Shown here one piece after another: positions 19,944 through 28,273 of a DNA stretch of 64,000 bases. This DNA is from an uncultured Draconibacterium sp. (GTDB taxonomy: Bacteria; Bacteroidota; Bacteroidia; Bacteroidales; Prolixibacteraceae): the NCBI RefSeq assembly GCF_963675585.1, contig NZ_OY776414.1, positions 3,637,001 to 3,701,000 of the forward strand, read 5' to 3'. How positions within the stretch are numbered: the first letter of the stretch is position 1; each line of letters opens with the position of its first letter. Position numbers and translations under genes: made by a program. The notes beneath the pieces were generated by a model that had not been told where the DNA came from, ran no database searches, and worked only from the letters and a program-made list of their open reading frames with translations.

Positions 19944-21113
19944 TTATTCAAAATCGGGGTACAACAAATACTTTTTGCGAAGTTGTTTATATTCCAGCAA
20001 CTCAGGCTGCCAGCTTTTTACTATTTCCTTTTCCGTTTTTCCGTCCCTGATTTGTTTGATCAAATCATCCGATCCGGCGAGCAAATTAAGCCAGTTTTCG
20101 CGAGTTAAAAAATCAGCTTCATTTTCGTACTTGTTATAAAAGTCGAGAAAATATTTTAAAGTGAATTTTGGGACATTTTCCAACTCACGCAAATCAAGGC
20201 CATAGCATACTTTATCCTTGTTTAATGGATTTACAGACACTCCGGGAATACTGCGCGGGGTAAATTCGAACGTTCCCAAATCGCTTTTTAATCCGCCGAT
20301 TACCTGAAATGGAAATTCAGTGCCGCGCCCCACACTTGCACTTGTGGCCTCAAAAAAACACAACGACGGATACAAGCGAACGGATAAATCGTTTGGCAGG
20401 TTTGGCGATGGTCGTTCGGGTAAAGAGTACAACATTTTGTGCGTATAATTCTGATTTGGGATAACAGCAAGTTTACATTTTTTATCCCCTTTGTGCCAAC
20501 CTTCTTCATTTATCATTTTAGCCAACTCTCCTACCGTACAACCATGAACAATCGGAATTGGATCAACACCAACAAATGATTCAAATCCTTCTTCCCGGAT
20601 TGGTCCGGCAACATAATCGCCATTTGGATTGGGCCGATCGAATACCACCAGCGGCAAATCATTTTCGGCACAGGCCTCTATTAAATAATGTAAGGTAGAA
20701 ATGTAAGTATAAAAGCGGCAACCTACGTCCTGAATGTCAAAAATCACAACATCGATGCCGGCAAGCTGTTCGGCCGTGGGCTTTTTGTTTTTTCCGTACA
20801 ACGACAACACAGGCAATCCGGTTTTTGTATCTTTTCCATCTTCCACTACTCCACCTGCCGAAACGTCGCCTCTAAAACCATGCTCCGGAGCAAATATTTT
20901 TACAAGTTTTATATCCTTACTCAACAAAAAATCAACCAGATGAACTCCGTTTACCAATGAAGTGTTGTTAACAACCAAGGCTACGTTTTTATCCTTTAAA
21001 AGAGACAAATACAATTCAGTTCGCTCCGCTCCCACCTTAATTTCTGCGGTTTCCTGAGATGTACAGCCGAGAAATAAAAACAGGAAAACAAGTAAAATAT
21101 TTATTCGAATCAT
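19944..21113 (-). CDS. namZ: DUF1343 protein, probable exo-beta-N-acetylmuramidase (NamZ-like)
   Basis: The DUF1343 family includes NamZ, which releases MurNAc from the non-reducing end of peptidoglycan fragments. The protein shows a lipoprotein signal (LFLGCTSQ), KIFAPEHGFRGDVSAGGVVEDG, GLPVLSLYGKNKKP, IDVVIFDIQDVGCRFYTYIST and PNPNGDYVAGPI, the family's conserved blocks with putative catalytic Glu and Asp. I chose ATG at 21113 (389 aa), where the signal peptide begins, not the longer frame to 21173. The neighbours (symporter, NagZ fusion) support peptidoglycan recycling. Confidence 0.88.
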   Translation of the reverse strand: MIRINILLVFLFLFLGCTSQETAEIKVGAERTELYLSLLKDKNVALVVNNTSLVNGVHLVDFLLSKDIKLVKIFAPEHGFRGDVSAGGVVEDGKDTKTGLPVLSLYGKNKKPTAEQLAGIDVVIFDIQDVGCRFYTYISTLHYLIEACAENDLPLVVFDRPNPNGDYVAGPIREEGFESFVGVDPIPIVHGCTVGELAKMINEEGWHKGDKKCKLAVIPNQNYTHKMLYSLPERPSPNLPNDLSVRLYPSLCFFEATSASVGRGTEFPFQVIGGLKSDLGTFEFTPRSIPGVSVNPLNKDKVCYGLDLRELENVPKFTLKYFLDFYNKYENEADFLTRENWLNLLAGSDDLIKQIRDGKTEKEIVKSWQPELLEYKQLRKKYLLYPDFE

Positions 21114-21188
21114 CAGTTTTATTGTATTACATTTGCATGTACGAAGATAGATTTTAAATTTTTTAAAAAGCAATCATTCTACTACAAA

Positions 21189-24128
21189 ATGAAACTGGCA
21201 CACAAGATAAATATTGTCCTCTTCACCTTGTTATTCGTATTCATTACCGAATTACGGGCCGAAGAACCACCCTTTCTGAAATTTACAAACGACATCTGGG
21301 TAAATCAAAAAATGGAGCAATTAACACTCGACGAAAAAATTGCTCAATTGATGATGATCACCGTTTATCCGAAACAAAATGAAGCGAGTAAAAATGCAAT
21401 TCTGAAAAAGATTGAAAGCTATAAACCCGGTGGCATTCTTGTTATGCAGGGCACTCCGGTAAAAACCGCATCGTGGGTAAACGAATTTCAGGAGCAAACC
21501 AAAACACCACTTTTGGTGGCAATTGATGGCGAATGGGGACCGGCAATGCGCATCGACAGCACCATTGTTTATCCGTATGCACAAACACTCGGAGCAATTC
21601 AGGATTCAACCTACATTTACCAAATGGGACGCGATTATGCCTATCAACTAAAAATGCTGGGCATAAACATGAATTTTGCTCCGGTGGCCGACATTAATAC
21701 CAATCCGGCAAATCCGGTAATTAATTTCCGCTCATTTGGCGAAGACAAACAAAATGTGGCAGAAAAAACATGGATGGTTGCAAAAGGAATGCAGGATGCA
21801 GGAGTGATTCCTGTGGCAAAACATTTTCCGGGGCATGGCGACACCAAAACCGATTCGCATAAAACCTTACCGCTTGTGCCACACACAAAACAACGTATCG
21901 ATTCTGTTGAAAGTTACCCCTTTCGTTATTTGTCAGAAAAAGGGATAAGCGGAATTATGTCGGGGCATTTAAATGTGCCCTCGCTCGATAAAAGTGGCAA
22001 AACCTCATCGCTTTCGAAAAAAATTATTACAGACTATTTAAAAAATGAAATTGGTTTTAAAGGTTTTGTTGTAACCGATGCCATAACGATGAAAGGGGTT
22101 CAATCGGCTTCCGGAAGAGCCGAATTTGAAGCGATTCACGCAGGTAACGACATGGTGGAATTTGTTCCCGATCTGGAGAAAGCAATAAGTTCGATAAAAG
22201 AAGCCATTTCTAAAAACCAGATTTCAGAAGAAGAAATCAATAACAAATGCAGAAAAGTTCTGGCTTTAAAACGCTGGGCAGGCTTAAACGAATACCAGCC
22301 GGCCGATTTAACGCATTTAACTGAACGTCTGAATTCGCCCTACTACGAAGTTACCAACCGAAAACTGATAAAAGGCTCGTTCACCATCCTCGCAAACAAT
22401 GCAGCATTGCCTGTTGAGAATCTTGAAAAAACAAAAATTGCATCGGTAATGATTGGTGACGATCAGGTTTCTGATTTTCAGAAAATGCTGGGCAAATACA
22501 CACAGATTGATCATTTTGTTCTGTCGAAAAATGCCAGCGAAAAAGACTGGGCAAACTTGCGTCAAAAACTAAACAACTACACGCAAATAATTGCCGGGAT
22601 AAACGGCATCTACAAATACTCTTCGCAAAAATACGGTACCACCGAAATTCAGCGAAAAGCAGTTTCAGAACTGGTTGAAGGTTCGAAAACAGTATTTGTA
22701 TTTTTTGGGAATGCATACGCACTAAAACATTTTACAAACATTCATCATTCGGCCGCCCTGATTCTGGCACACCAGGACAATACCATTACACAGGAACTTG
22801 CGGCACAACTTGTTTTTGGAGCTTTTAATGCAAACGGCAAATTACCAATTACAGTTGATCAGCGCTTTAAACTGAACGATGGGATTGCGATAAAAAAAAA
22901 TGATACTTTTTCGTACACCATTCCTGAAGAAGCAGGCATAAATTCGAAAAAACTGTACCACCAGATTGATTCCATTGCCGAACTCGGAATTAAAGAAAAA
23001 GCATATCCGGGCTGCCAGGTTTTGGTGGCAAAAGACGGGCAAGTGGTATTTCATAAATGTTACGGATTCCATACCTACGATAGCATTCAAAAAGTAAATG
23101 CCGACAACATATACGACTGGGCATCGGTAACAAAAGTAACCGGTCCGCTACCAGCCATAATGAAATTGGTGGACGAAAAGAAAATTAATGTCGACGACCG
23201 GTTTAGTAAATACTGGCCCGATTTTATCGGGTCGAATAAAGAGAACCTGAAGTTCAGAGAGATTCTTGCACACCAGGCACGTCTGGCATCCTGGATTCCA
23301 TTTTGGTCGACCACGCTAGACGACAAAGGAAACCTCGACAAACATGTTTTTAGCGACCATCCTTCGAATGAATTTTCTGTTCGGATTTCAGAAAAAATGT
23401 ATATGAATGCTGCATTCCGAAAAGTAATGTTTGACACCATTCGCACATCAGAACTGGAAAGGCGTCACAAATATTTATATTCCGGGCTCAGCTTTTATTT
23501 GTATCCCGAAATAATCGAGAATCTGACACATCGCTCCTACGAAGACTATGTAAAAGAAACCTTTTACAAACCATTGGGTGCGTACACAATTACCTACAAT
23601 GCCTACCAGCACTTCCCCATTCAACAAATTATACCCACCGAAAACGACGACTTTTTCAGGATGGAAAAACTACGCGGTTTTGTACACGACGAAGGAGCTT
23701 CGATGATGGGAGGCGTTTCGGGGAATGCAGGTCTGTTTGGCACTACAAACGATTTAGCCAAAGTGTTTCAAATGTATTTACAGAAAGGATATTTTGGCGG
23801 CAGAAGATACATTTCGGAAAAAACAATGAACGAATTTATTCGCATTCAGTACCCCGAAAACGACAACCGACGTGGACTGGGTTTCGACAAGCCACTAATC
23901 GACAATGACCAAAACAAACTTAAAGATGCTTATCCGGCAGTTTCGAGCAGTAAAAACAGTTTTGGACACAGCGGATACACGGGTACCTTTGCCTGGGCAG
24001 ATCCCGACAAAGGATTGTTGTACCTGTTTATGTCGAACCGCGTTCATCCTACACGCAACAATTCTAAACTCTACGATTTAAACATAAGAACTGCCATGCA
24101 CCAGGCCATTTACGATAGTTTTGAATAA
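21189..24128 (+). CDS. NagZ-type GH3 beta-N-acetylglucosaminidase fused to a class C beta-lactamase-like domain
   Basis: The 979-aa secreted protein has a signal peptide (residues 1-24), a GH3 catalytic domain (about 35-370), a GH3 C-terminal domain (about 390-560) and a serine beta-lactamase/esterase domain (about 590-975). The NagZ loop KHFPGHGDTKTDSHKTLP carries the Asp222/His224 dyad that marks NagZ-type N-acetylglucosaminidases. The second domain has SVTK (Ser646, Lys649), YSGLSF and HSGYTG, the three active-site motifs of class C enzymes. It probably trims GlcNAc from muropeptides and hydrolyses an amide or ester. It is divergent from namZ. Confidence 0.93.
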   Translation: MKLAHKINIVLFTLLFVFITELRAEEPPFLKFTNDIWVNQKMEQLTLDEKIAQLMMITVYPKQNEASKNAILKKIESYKPGGILVMQGTPVKTASWVNEFQEQTKTPLLVAIDGEWGPAMRIDSTIVYPYAQTLGAIQDSTYIYQMGRDYAYQLKMLGINMNFAPVADINTNPANPVINFRSFGEDKQNVAEKTWMVAKGMQDAGVIPVAKHFPGHGDTKTDSHKTLPLVPHTKQRIDSVESYPFRYLSEKGISGIMSGHLNVPSLDKSGKTSSLSKKIITDYLKNEIGFKGFVVTDAITMKGVQSASGRAEFEAIHAGNDMVEFVPDLEKAISSIKEAISKNQISEEEINNKCRKVLALKRWAGLNEYQPADLTHLTERLNSPYYEVTNRKLIKGSFTILANNAALPVENLEKTKIASVMIGDDQVSDFQKMLGKYTQIDHFVLSKNASEKDWANLRQKLNNYTQIIAGINGIYKYSSQKYGTTEIQRKAVSELVEGSKTVFVFFGNAYALKHFTNIHHSAALILAHQDNTITQELAAQLVFGAFNANGKLPITVDQRFKLNDGIAIKKNDTFSYTIPEEAGINSKKLYHQIDSIAELGIKEKAYPGCQVLVAKDGQVVFHKCYGFHTYDSIQKVNADNIYDWASVTKVTGPLPAIMKLVDEKKINVDDRFSKYWPDFIGSNKENLKFREILAHQARLASWIPFWSTTLDDKGNLDKHVFSDHPSNEFSVRISEKMYMNAAFRKVMFDTIRTSELERRHKYLYSGLSFYLYPEIIENLTHRSYEDYVKETFYKPLGAYTITYNAYQHFPIQQIIPTENDDFFRMEKLRGFVHDEGASMMGGVSGNAGLFGTTNDLAKVFQMYLQKGYFGGRRYISEKTMNEFIRIQYPENDNRRGLGFDKPLIDNDQNKLKDAYPAVSSSKNSFGHSGYTGTFAWADPDKGLLYLFMSNRVHPTRNNSKLYDLNIRTAMHQAIYDSFE

Positions 24129-24465
24129 TCAGTCGGGCGCCAGGTTCCCACTTCCATCTCCCCAAAACAGCTAATAATCAAAGTTATAATTCAATACAAG
24201 TCAACGGGGCCGTTTTGGCTGACTTAAAAAATGTTAATAATTCTGTTAATTTCTTACTGTTAAACAACATATCCTTAAATACAACACGCTCTAAATCTAT
24301 CTCTTACAAAATAAAACTACCCCGATAATACTCATTATTCATCTTCTATTGTCGTTGAATGAACAATACCTGTTTTTAAAGCTTTTATTATTAAATTATT
24401 AATTCTATTTTTATGACACGTTCTTTTAAATAACCATAATATTAATCATATAATATCACAGCGAT
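24129..24465. other. Intergenic region of 337 bp, no gene seen
   Basis: AT-rich, with no convincing ORF, RNA gene or strong hairpin. It presumably holds the promoter of the small HTH gene, but no exact TAnnTTTG box was recognised. Confidence 0.5.
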
Positions 24466-24720
24466 ATGGAACAAAAAATAACATTTAATGAGCTGCGAAA
24501 AATCAAAGACAGCTTACCTGACGGAGCAATTAGACAAATGGCAAAAGAGTTTGAAGTATCAGTAGCTACCGTCAGGAATTATTTTGGAGGCGCGAATTAC
24601 AGAGAAGGGAAAGCAGTTGGCATACATATGGAACCAGGCCCTAATGGTGGTATTGTTCTTTTAGATGATACAACAATGCTCGAAAGAGCGAAACAATTGA
24701 TTCAGGCAGAAGCAGTGTAA
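24466..24720 (+). CDS. Small helix-turn-helix protein
   Basis: The 84-aa protein contains a putative HTH at residues 10-45: LPDGAIRQMAKEFEVSVATVRNYFGG, with the A-x3-V-x2-ATVRN pattern of recognition helices. The C-terminal part is acidic (VLLDDTTMLERAKQLIQAEA). Similar small DNA-binding proteins are frequent in Bacteroidales. It has its own terminator, so it is monocistronic. Its target is unknown. Confidence 0.65.
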   Translation: MEQKITFNELRKIKDSLPDGAIRQMAKEFEVSVATVRNYFGGANYREGKAVGIHMEPGPNGGIVLLDDTTMLERAKQLIQAEAV

Positions 24721-24751
24721 GAAATTATAACAAGATTTTAAAATAATAAAG

Positions 24752-24787
24752 AAACTGTCCTATATTTATAGGGCAGTTTTTTTTTTG
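24752..24787 (+). terminator. Intrinsic terminator after the HTH gene
   Basis: AAACTGTCCTATA pairs with TATAGGGCAGTTT (one G:T-type mismatch) and is followed by a long T-run. Confidence 0.9.
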
Positions 24788-24813
24788 CATATTTTAATCT
24801 AAACCAAAAAATT

Positions 24814-25608
24814 ATGAAAAAACTTTCCTTCTTTCTTTTAATCACTTCGCTTGCCTTTTTATTCAACGCCTGCGAACAGCCCTGGCAACCTCTTTTTAAC
24901 GGTCAAAACCTCGACGGCTGGGAAACCTACATCGGAACTCCCTTAACCGGATTCGAAGACTTACACAGTGCAGCAACCACCGACAAAGTTTTTCAGGTTG
25001 TTGATGTGGATGGCGAAAAACTGATTCATATTTCGGGCGAAGTAAATGGCTCGCTGGCAACTGTTGATACTTTTGCCAACTATCATTTGCAGCTGGTTTT
25101 TAAATGGGGCGAAACAGTATATACTACCCGCAACAGTGGATTGCTGTACCACAGCTTTGGCGAATTTGGAGAAGCCATTGGAACCTGGATGGTAAACATT
25201 GAGTGCCAGTTAAAACACGACAATCTGGGCGACACCTATTTAATGAACAACACCTGCTGTGAAACTGAGGTGACCAAAACCGATGAACAATTTACGTACA
25301 GCAAAGGCGGCGAGCTTACCCAGTTTGGCAAAGACTACAATGGCCCCGGAATAAAAAAAGCAGTTGATGCCGAAAATCCTCTTGGCGAATGGAACACCGT
25401 TGAACTTTATAGCGTTGGCCGCACAACAGTTCATGTGGTAAACGGAAAAGTTACCATGGTAAATACCAATACCGGCAAAGTGGAAGACGGAAAAATTATT
25501 CCTTTATCTTCGGGAAAAATTCAGTTACAATCCGAAGGGGGCGATTTATTTATAAAATCGGTTCAGGTAAAACCGATAAAGGAAATTCCCGCAGAATTAC
25601 TTCAATAA
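24814..25608 (+). CDS. DUF1080 (3-keto-disaccharide hydrolase type) lipoprotein
   Basis: The 264-aa protein has a lipoprotein signal (FLFNACEQ) and DUF1080 motifs: WQPLFNGQNLDGWETY, YHLQLVFKWG, RNSGLLYHS, EWNTVELYSVG and SGKIQLQSEGGD. It is a paralogue of the protein at 3583-4455. Probable role: extracytoplasmic hydrolysis of 3-keto-glycosides or glycan binding. It stands between the HTH gene and a nucleobase permease; neither neighbour suggests a specific glycan. Confidence 0.87.
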   Translation: MKKLSFFLLITSLAFLFNACEQPWQPLFNGQNLDGWETYIGTPLTGFEDLHSAATTDKVFQVVDVDGEKLIHISGEVNGSLATVDTFANYHLQLVFKWGETVYTTRNSGLLYHSFGEFGEAIGTWMVNIECQLKHDNLGDTYLMNNTCCETEVTKTDEQFTYSKGGELTQFGKDYNGPGIKKAVDAENPLGEWNTVELYSVGRTTVHVVNGKVTMVNTNTGKVEDGKIIPLSSGKIQLQSEGGDLFIKSVQVKPIKEIPAELLQ

Positions 25609-25620
25609 AAAAAATATTTT

Positions 25621-25653
25621 ATACCCATTTTTAAACAAGTGGGTATATTTTTG
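25621..25653 (+). promoter_or_regulatory. Hairpin plus -7 box before the permease gene
   Basis: ATACCCA at 25621-25627 pairs with TGGGTAT at 25640-25646 and is followed by a T-run, which could end the DUF1080 transcript. The same sequence yields TATTTTTG at 25646-25653, a fit to TAnnTTTG 32 bp before the permease ATG. One or both roles are possible. Confidence 0.45.
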
Positions 25654-25684
25654 TCCAAAATTTAAATCAAATAAAAAGAAAAGC

Positions 25685-26884
25685 ATGAGTGGTAAAACTT
25701 TACAAGAGCAATTAACCTTTAAAAACACCATATTGGGTGTACAGTTTTTATTCGTGGCCTTTGGCGCAACCGTTCTGGTTCCGCTTTTGGTTGGCATCGA
25801 CCCGGCTGTGGCATTATTTACCGCAGGTATTGGTACACTACTTTTTCACCTGATTACAAAAGGACAGGTTCCTGTGTTTTTAGGAAGTAGTTTTGCTTTT
25901 ATTGCCCCCATTGTTGAAGCCACAAAATTGTATGGCTGGCCGGGTACCTTATCCGGAATAATTGCTGTTGGTTTAGTTTACGGCATTGTTTCGGCCCTGG
26001 TAAAAGTACGCGGAATTACCTTTGTCGAGCGCCTTTTCCCTGCGGTTGTGGTAGGCCCCATTATTTTGCTTATTGGATTATCGCTGGCTTCAACAGCAGT
26101 TGATATGGCCAAAACCGACTGGACACTTGCCGTAATTACTCTTTTTACCGCCATTATTGTGGTAATTTTTGGTAAAAAAATGATTAAACTGATTCCGATT
26201 TTTATTGCCATTGCAGTGGGATACATTGTGGCAATAATTTGGGGAAAAGTGGAATTTACAGCAGTGCAGGAAGCTGCGTGGATTTCGCTGCCACAGTTCA
26301 CTACCCCAAAATTTAGCTGGCAAGCCATTTTATATATGATACCCGTTGCCATTGCACCCATTATTGAACACGTGGGCGACATGTATGCCATTGGCGGCGT
26401 TTGCGACAAAAATTTTATTGAAAAACCAGGCTTGCACCGTACCTTGCTTGGCGATGGTATTGCAACTGCCCTGGCCGGATTTTTTGGAGGTGTACCCAAC
26501 ACAACCTATTCTGAAGTTACCGGAGCCATTACATTAACCAAAGTAACCAATCCGTTTATTCTGCGAGTTTCGGCAATTACAGCCATTGTTTTTGCCCTTG
26601 TAGGAAAAGTAAGCGGTTTGCTTAAAACCATTCCACAAGCCGTTTTGGGCGGAATTATGCTTTTACTTTTTGGAATGATTGCATCAATTGGTATTAAAAC
26701 CATGGTCGACTCAAAATTGAATATGGGAGAAACCCGCAACCAGGTAATTGTTTCTATCGTTCTTACCGTTGGAATTGGCGGCGCTGTAATCCGATACGGA
26801 ACCTTTTCGCTGGCAGGAATTGGATTGGCTGCTGCAGTTGGTATTGTTTTAAACCTGATTTTACCAAAAACAAAAGCGGAATAG
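25685..26884 (+). CDS. uraA: Uracil/xanthine permease family transporter
   Basis: The 399-aa inner-membrane protein belongs to the NCS2/NAT family of nucleobase:proton symporters. The visible features are about 12-14 hydrophobic segments, GSSFAFIAPI near residue 64, and IIEHVGDMYAIGG with the conserved Glu in the middle, plus GGVPNTTYSE. The family imports uracil, xanthine or uric acid; UraA-type uracil uptake is likely from the EHVGD motif, but I cannot exclude another base. It has its own promoter region and a strong terminator. Confidence 0.88.
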   Translation: MSGKTLQEQLTFKNTILGVQFLFVAFGATVLVPLLVGIDPAVALFTAGIGTLLFHLITKGQVPVFLGSSFAFIAPIVEATKLYGWPGTLSGIIAVGLVYGIVSALVKVRGITFVERLFPAVVVGPIILLIGLSLASTAVDMAKTDWTLAVITLFTAIIVVIFGKKMIKLIPIFIAIAVGYIVAIIWGKVEFTAVQEAAWISLPQFTTPKFSWQAILYMIPVAIAPIIEHVGDMYAIGGVCDKNFIEKPGLHRTLLGDGIATALAGFFGGVPNTTYSEVTGAITLTKVTNPFILRVSAITAIVFALVGKVSGLLKTIPQAVLGGIMLLLFGMIASIGIKTMVDSKLNMGETRNQVIVSIVLTVGIGGAVIRYGTFSLAGIGLAAAVGIVLNLILPKTKAE

Positions 26885-26886
26885 AA

Positions 26887-26914
26887 AGAAGGCAGGAGGC
26901 AGAAGGCAGAAGTT
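26887..26914 (+). repeat. Heptanucleotide tandem repeat (AGAAGGC type)
   Basis: Four in-phase 7-mers, AGAAGGC, AGGAGGC, AGAAGGC and AGAAGTT, begin three bases after the permease stop codon. Confidence 0.8.
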
Positions 26915-26950
26915 GGAAGAATTCTGTTGACTTTGCTTGCAAGTGATAAC

Positions 26951-26989
26951 AAAAAGGATCCGATCTTTTTGAGAGATCGGATCCTTTTT
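26951..26989 (+). terminator. Intrinsic terminator after the permease gene
   Basis: A perfect 16-bp stem (AAAAAGGATCCGATCT and its complement) with a 7-base loop and T-run. It can act on both strands. Confidence 0.92.
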
Positions 26990-27007
26990 GTTTTGAATAT
27001 CAGAGAA

Positions 27008-27038
27008 GACCTTCAAGGTTTTAAAAACCTTAAAGGTC
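27008..27038. repeat. Palindromic repeat of the AACCTTNAAGGTT family
   Basis: GACCTTCAAGGTTTT at 27008-27022 is repeated inverted at 27024-27038 with one mismatch, and each half is itself near-palindromic. Related copies are at 39741 and 45184. Confidence 0.8.
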
Positions 27039-27043
27039 TGAAA

Positions 27044-27090
27044 ACTGTTCACTGCCACTGCTTACTGATCACTGCGACTGATTACTGACT
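27044..27090. repeat. Heptanucleotide tandem repeat (ACTGATC type)
   Basis: ACTG recurs at 27044, 27051, 27057, 27064, 27071, 27077 and 27084, a 7-bp period with two 6-bp steps. It runs into the stop codon of the DUF6261-like gene (27089-27091). Confidence 0.8.
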
Positions 27091-27814
27091 ACTCCTCCGG
27101 GTCGTCATCCTTTTTATTACGTCCGTCGCGCTGGCTAAGGCGCTTGTTGTATTTATTGATTCGTTCGTTCAGTTCAGCAACAAAATCTTCGTATGCTTCG
27201 GGTCCGTCAACCACAATTAAAGCATCGAGCAAACGGATAACATTGCGGAAAGCCGCATCCAGTTGTTTACGGGCAGTTTTCATTTTCACCGGTGTTTTTG
27301 CGCTTTCGTCGGTGTAGCGTTCGCCCACCAAAGTAACCACTGCCTGGTTTTTGGCTTTTAATTCGGGCAGCCAGGGTGTAAGGCCCACCAAAGTCATTTC
27401 GCCCGCAAATTTTGTTTCAAGCAGCTCAATAAGTTTATCGGTAGCTGCGGTTTGCTGGTCGTAAGGTTTTGTGGTAAGGCCGGCAAAACCATCGAAAGCA
27501 ATTTTAAGTTTTCGGGCGGCTTCGCGTACATCTTCGTTAAAATGGCGCAAGGCAGCGTCAATCATATCTTCCATACCCAGTGTTATGGTATCGCGCTCGT
27601 GGTCGGCATCGGCTATGGGGCCGGTAAAAATACTTTTCTGAACCACATCAAGCGCTTCGCCTTCGTTGGCAATTGCGGCTTCGTAGGCCGGATAATACCG
27701 CTGAATTTTTAAAGCCTCAACCGTAAAACGAACAATCAACTCGTTTACTTCGGTGTTAAAATTGTAGTGCTCTTCGTTGCGAAGATGGGTTAAATGCAAA
27801 ATTTTAATTTCCAT
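27089..27814 (-). CDS. DUF6261-like small helical protein of unknown function
   Basis: The 241-aa soluble protein begins MEIKILHLTHLRNEEHYNF and is almost wholly alpha-helical, with EALDVVQKSIFTGPIADADHERD, ELLETKFAGEM, LKAKNQAVVTLVGERY and a C-terminal AAFRNVIRLLDALI ... YEDFVAELNERINKYNKRL followed by a charged tail (KKDDDPEE). The pattern resembles DUF6261, a Bacteroidota family of unknown function (name from recall). No catalytic motif, signal or membrane segment is seen. Its 5' leader carries a striking 42-bp periodic array (27876-28099) with a promoter beyond it, so the array is probably transcribed. Heptad repeats touch its stop codon. Confidence 0.7.
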   Translation of the reverse strand: MEIKILHLTHLRNEEHYNFNTEVNELIVRFTVEALKIQRYYPAYEAAIANEGEALDVVQKSIFTGPIADADHERDTITLGMEDMIDAALRHFNEDVREAARKLKIAFDGFAGLTTKPYDQQTAATDKLIELLETKFAGEMTLVGLTPWLPELKAKNQAVVTLVGERYTDESAKTPVKMKTARKQLDAAFRNVIRLLDALIVVDGPEAYEDFVAELNERINKYNKRLSQRDGRNKKDDDPEE

Positions 27815-27875
27815 AATCGGTTTTAATTTATTGGTTAATACTGATTCTAATTACCATTACTCAAAAAGTAGGGTG

Positions 27876-28099
27876 TCGCGGTTCCGCGAAAATGTGTTTC
27901 AGATTGTTTACAGGATTTCGCCGGTGTGCGACAAGCTGATTTTTATACAAAACAAGGTTTCGCCAACGTGCGACAAGTCCACCGGAATATAAAAGGAAGT
28001 GTCGCGGGGCTGCGAAAGTCTGTTTTCGTTTAATTTGAACCGTTCGCGGGGCTGCGAATACTTGTTTTAATTTGATTTTATTGTTTCGCGCACTTGTAG
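27876..28099. repeat. Exact 42-bp-period array of 14-bp palindromic cores TCGC-N6-GCGA
   Basis: Cores start at 27876, 27918, 27960, 28002, 28044 and 28086, each exactly 42 bp apart. Five are perfect TCGC-N6-GCGA; the sixth keeps only the left half (TCGC). The N6 differ (GGTTCC, CGGTGT, CAACGT, GGGGCT twice) and the 28-bp spacers are unlike each other and AT-rich. The array starts 62 bp before the ATG of the DUF6261-like gene and lies downstream of its likely promoter, so it should be in the mRNA leader, where each core can form a 4-6 bp hairpin. No cas genes are near. Confidence 0.95.
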
Positions 28100-28144
28100 A
28101 GTTATACTTTTATTCATTTTTATTTGTGTTTGTTAGTAATATTT

Positions 28145-28176
28145 CAAAGCTACAACGATAGGGAGATATAAGTCAA
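28145..28176 (-). promoter_or_regulatory. Promoter for the DUF6261-like gene, upstream of the array
   Basis: On the minus strand TTG (28176-28174), 21 bp, then TAGCTTTG (28152-28145) fits the Bacteroidota -33/-7 pattern with correct spacing. Transcription would begin near 28138 and run through the whole array. Confidence 0.6.
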
Positions 28177-28224
28177 GGGGTTAAGAGGGGTTATAGAACT
28201 TATTTTACCTCCGCTGGTGCGCAA

Positions 28225-28273
28225 TTGTATGGCATTCCCGGTTTTAAACTACACGATACAATCGTGCCGGAGC
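28225..28273. repeat. Palindromic repeat, copy 1
   Basis: TTGTATGGCAT and ACACGATACAA form an imperfect stem around TCCCGGTTTTAAACT. It matches copy 2 (29189-29237) at about 43 of 49 positions. The truncated transposase frame runs out of it. Confidence 0.85.

Noticed and set aside
19944-21173. Longer NamZ-like frame starting at 21173
   Set aside because: The lipoprotein signal starts at the ATG at 21113; the extra residues have no family similarity and would crowd the divergent gene.
27876-28099. The 42-bp array as a CRISPR array
   Set aside because: The conserved core is only 14 bp with a variable middle, the last unit is degenerate, and no cas genes are in the window. The 28-bp spacers are uniform in length but the core is far too short for a CRISPR repeat.
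27876-28120. The 42-bp array as a coding repeat (14-residue units) on the minus strand
   Set aside because: One frame is open through the array because 42 is a multiple of 3, but it has no ATG, GTG or TTG start before the repeats and ends before the DUF6261-like gene. The conserved feature is the palindrome, not the peptide.
28225-28272. Coding start of the transposase at the TTG at 28225
   Set aside because: The first 16 codons lie in a palindromic repeat that recurs at 29189, so they are not transposase sequence.
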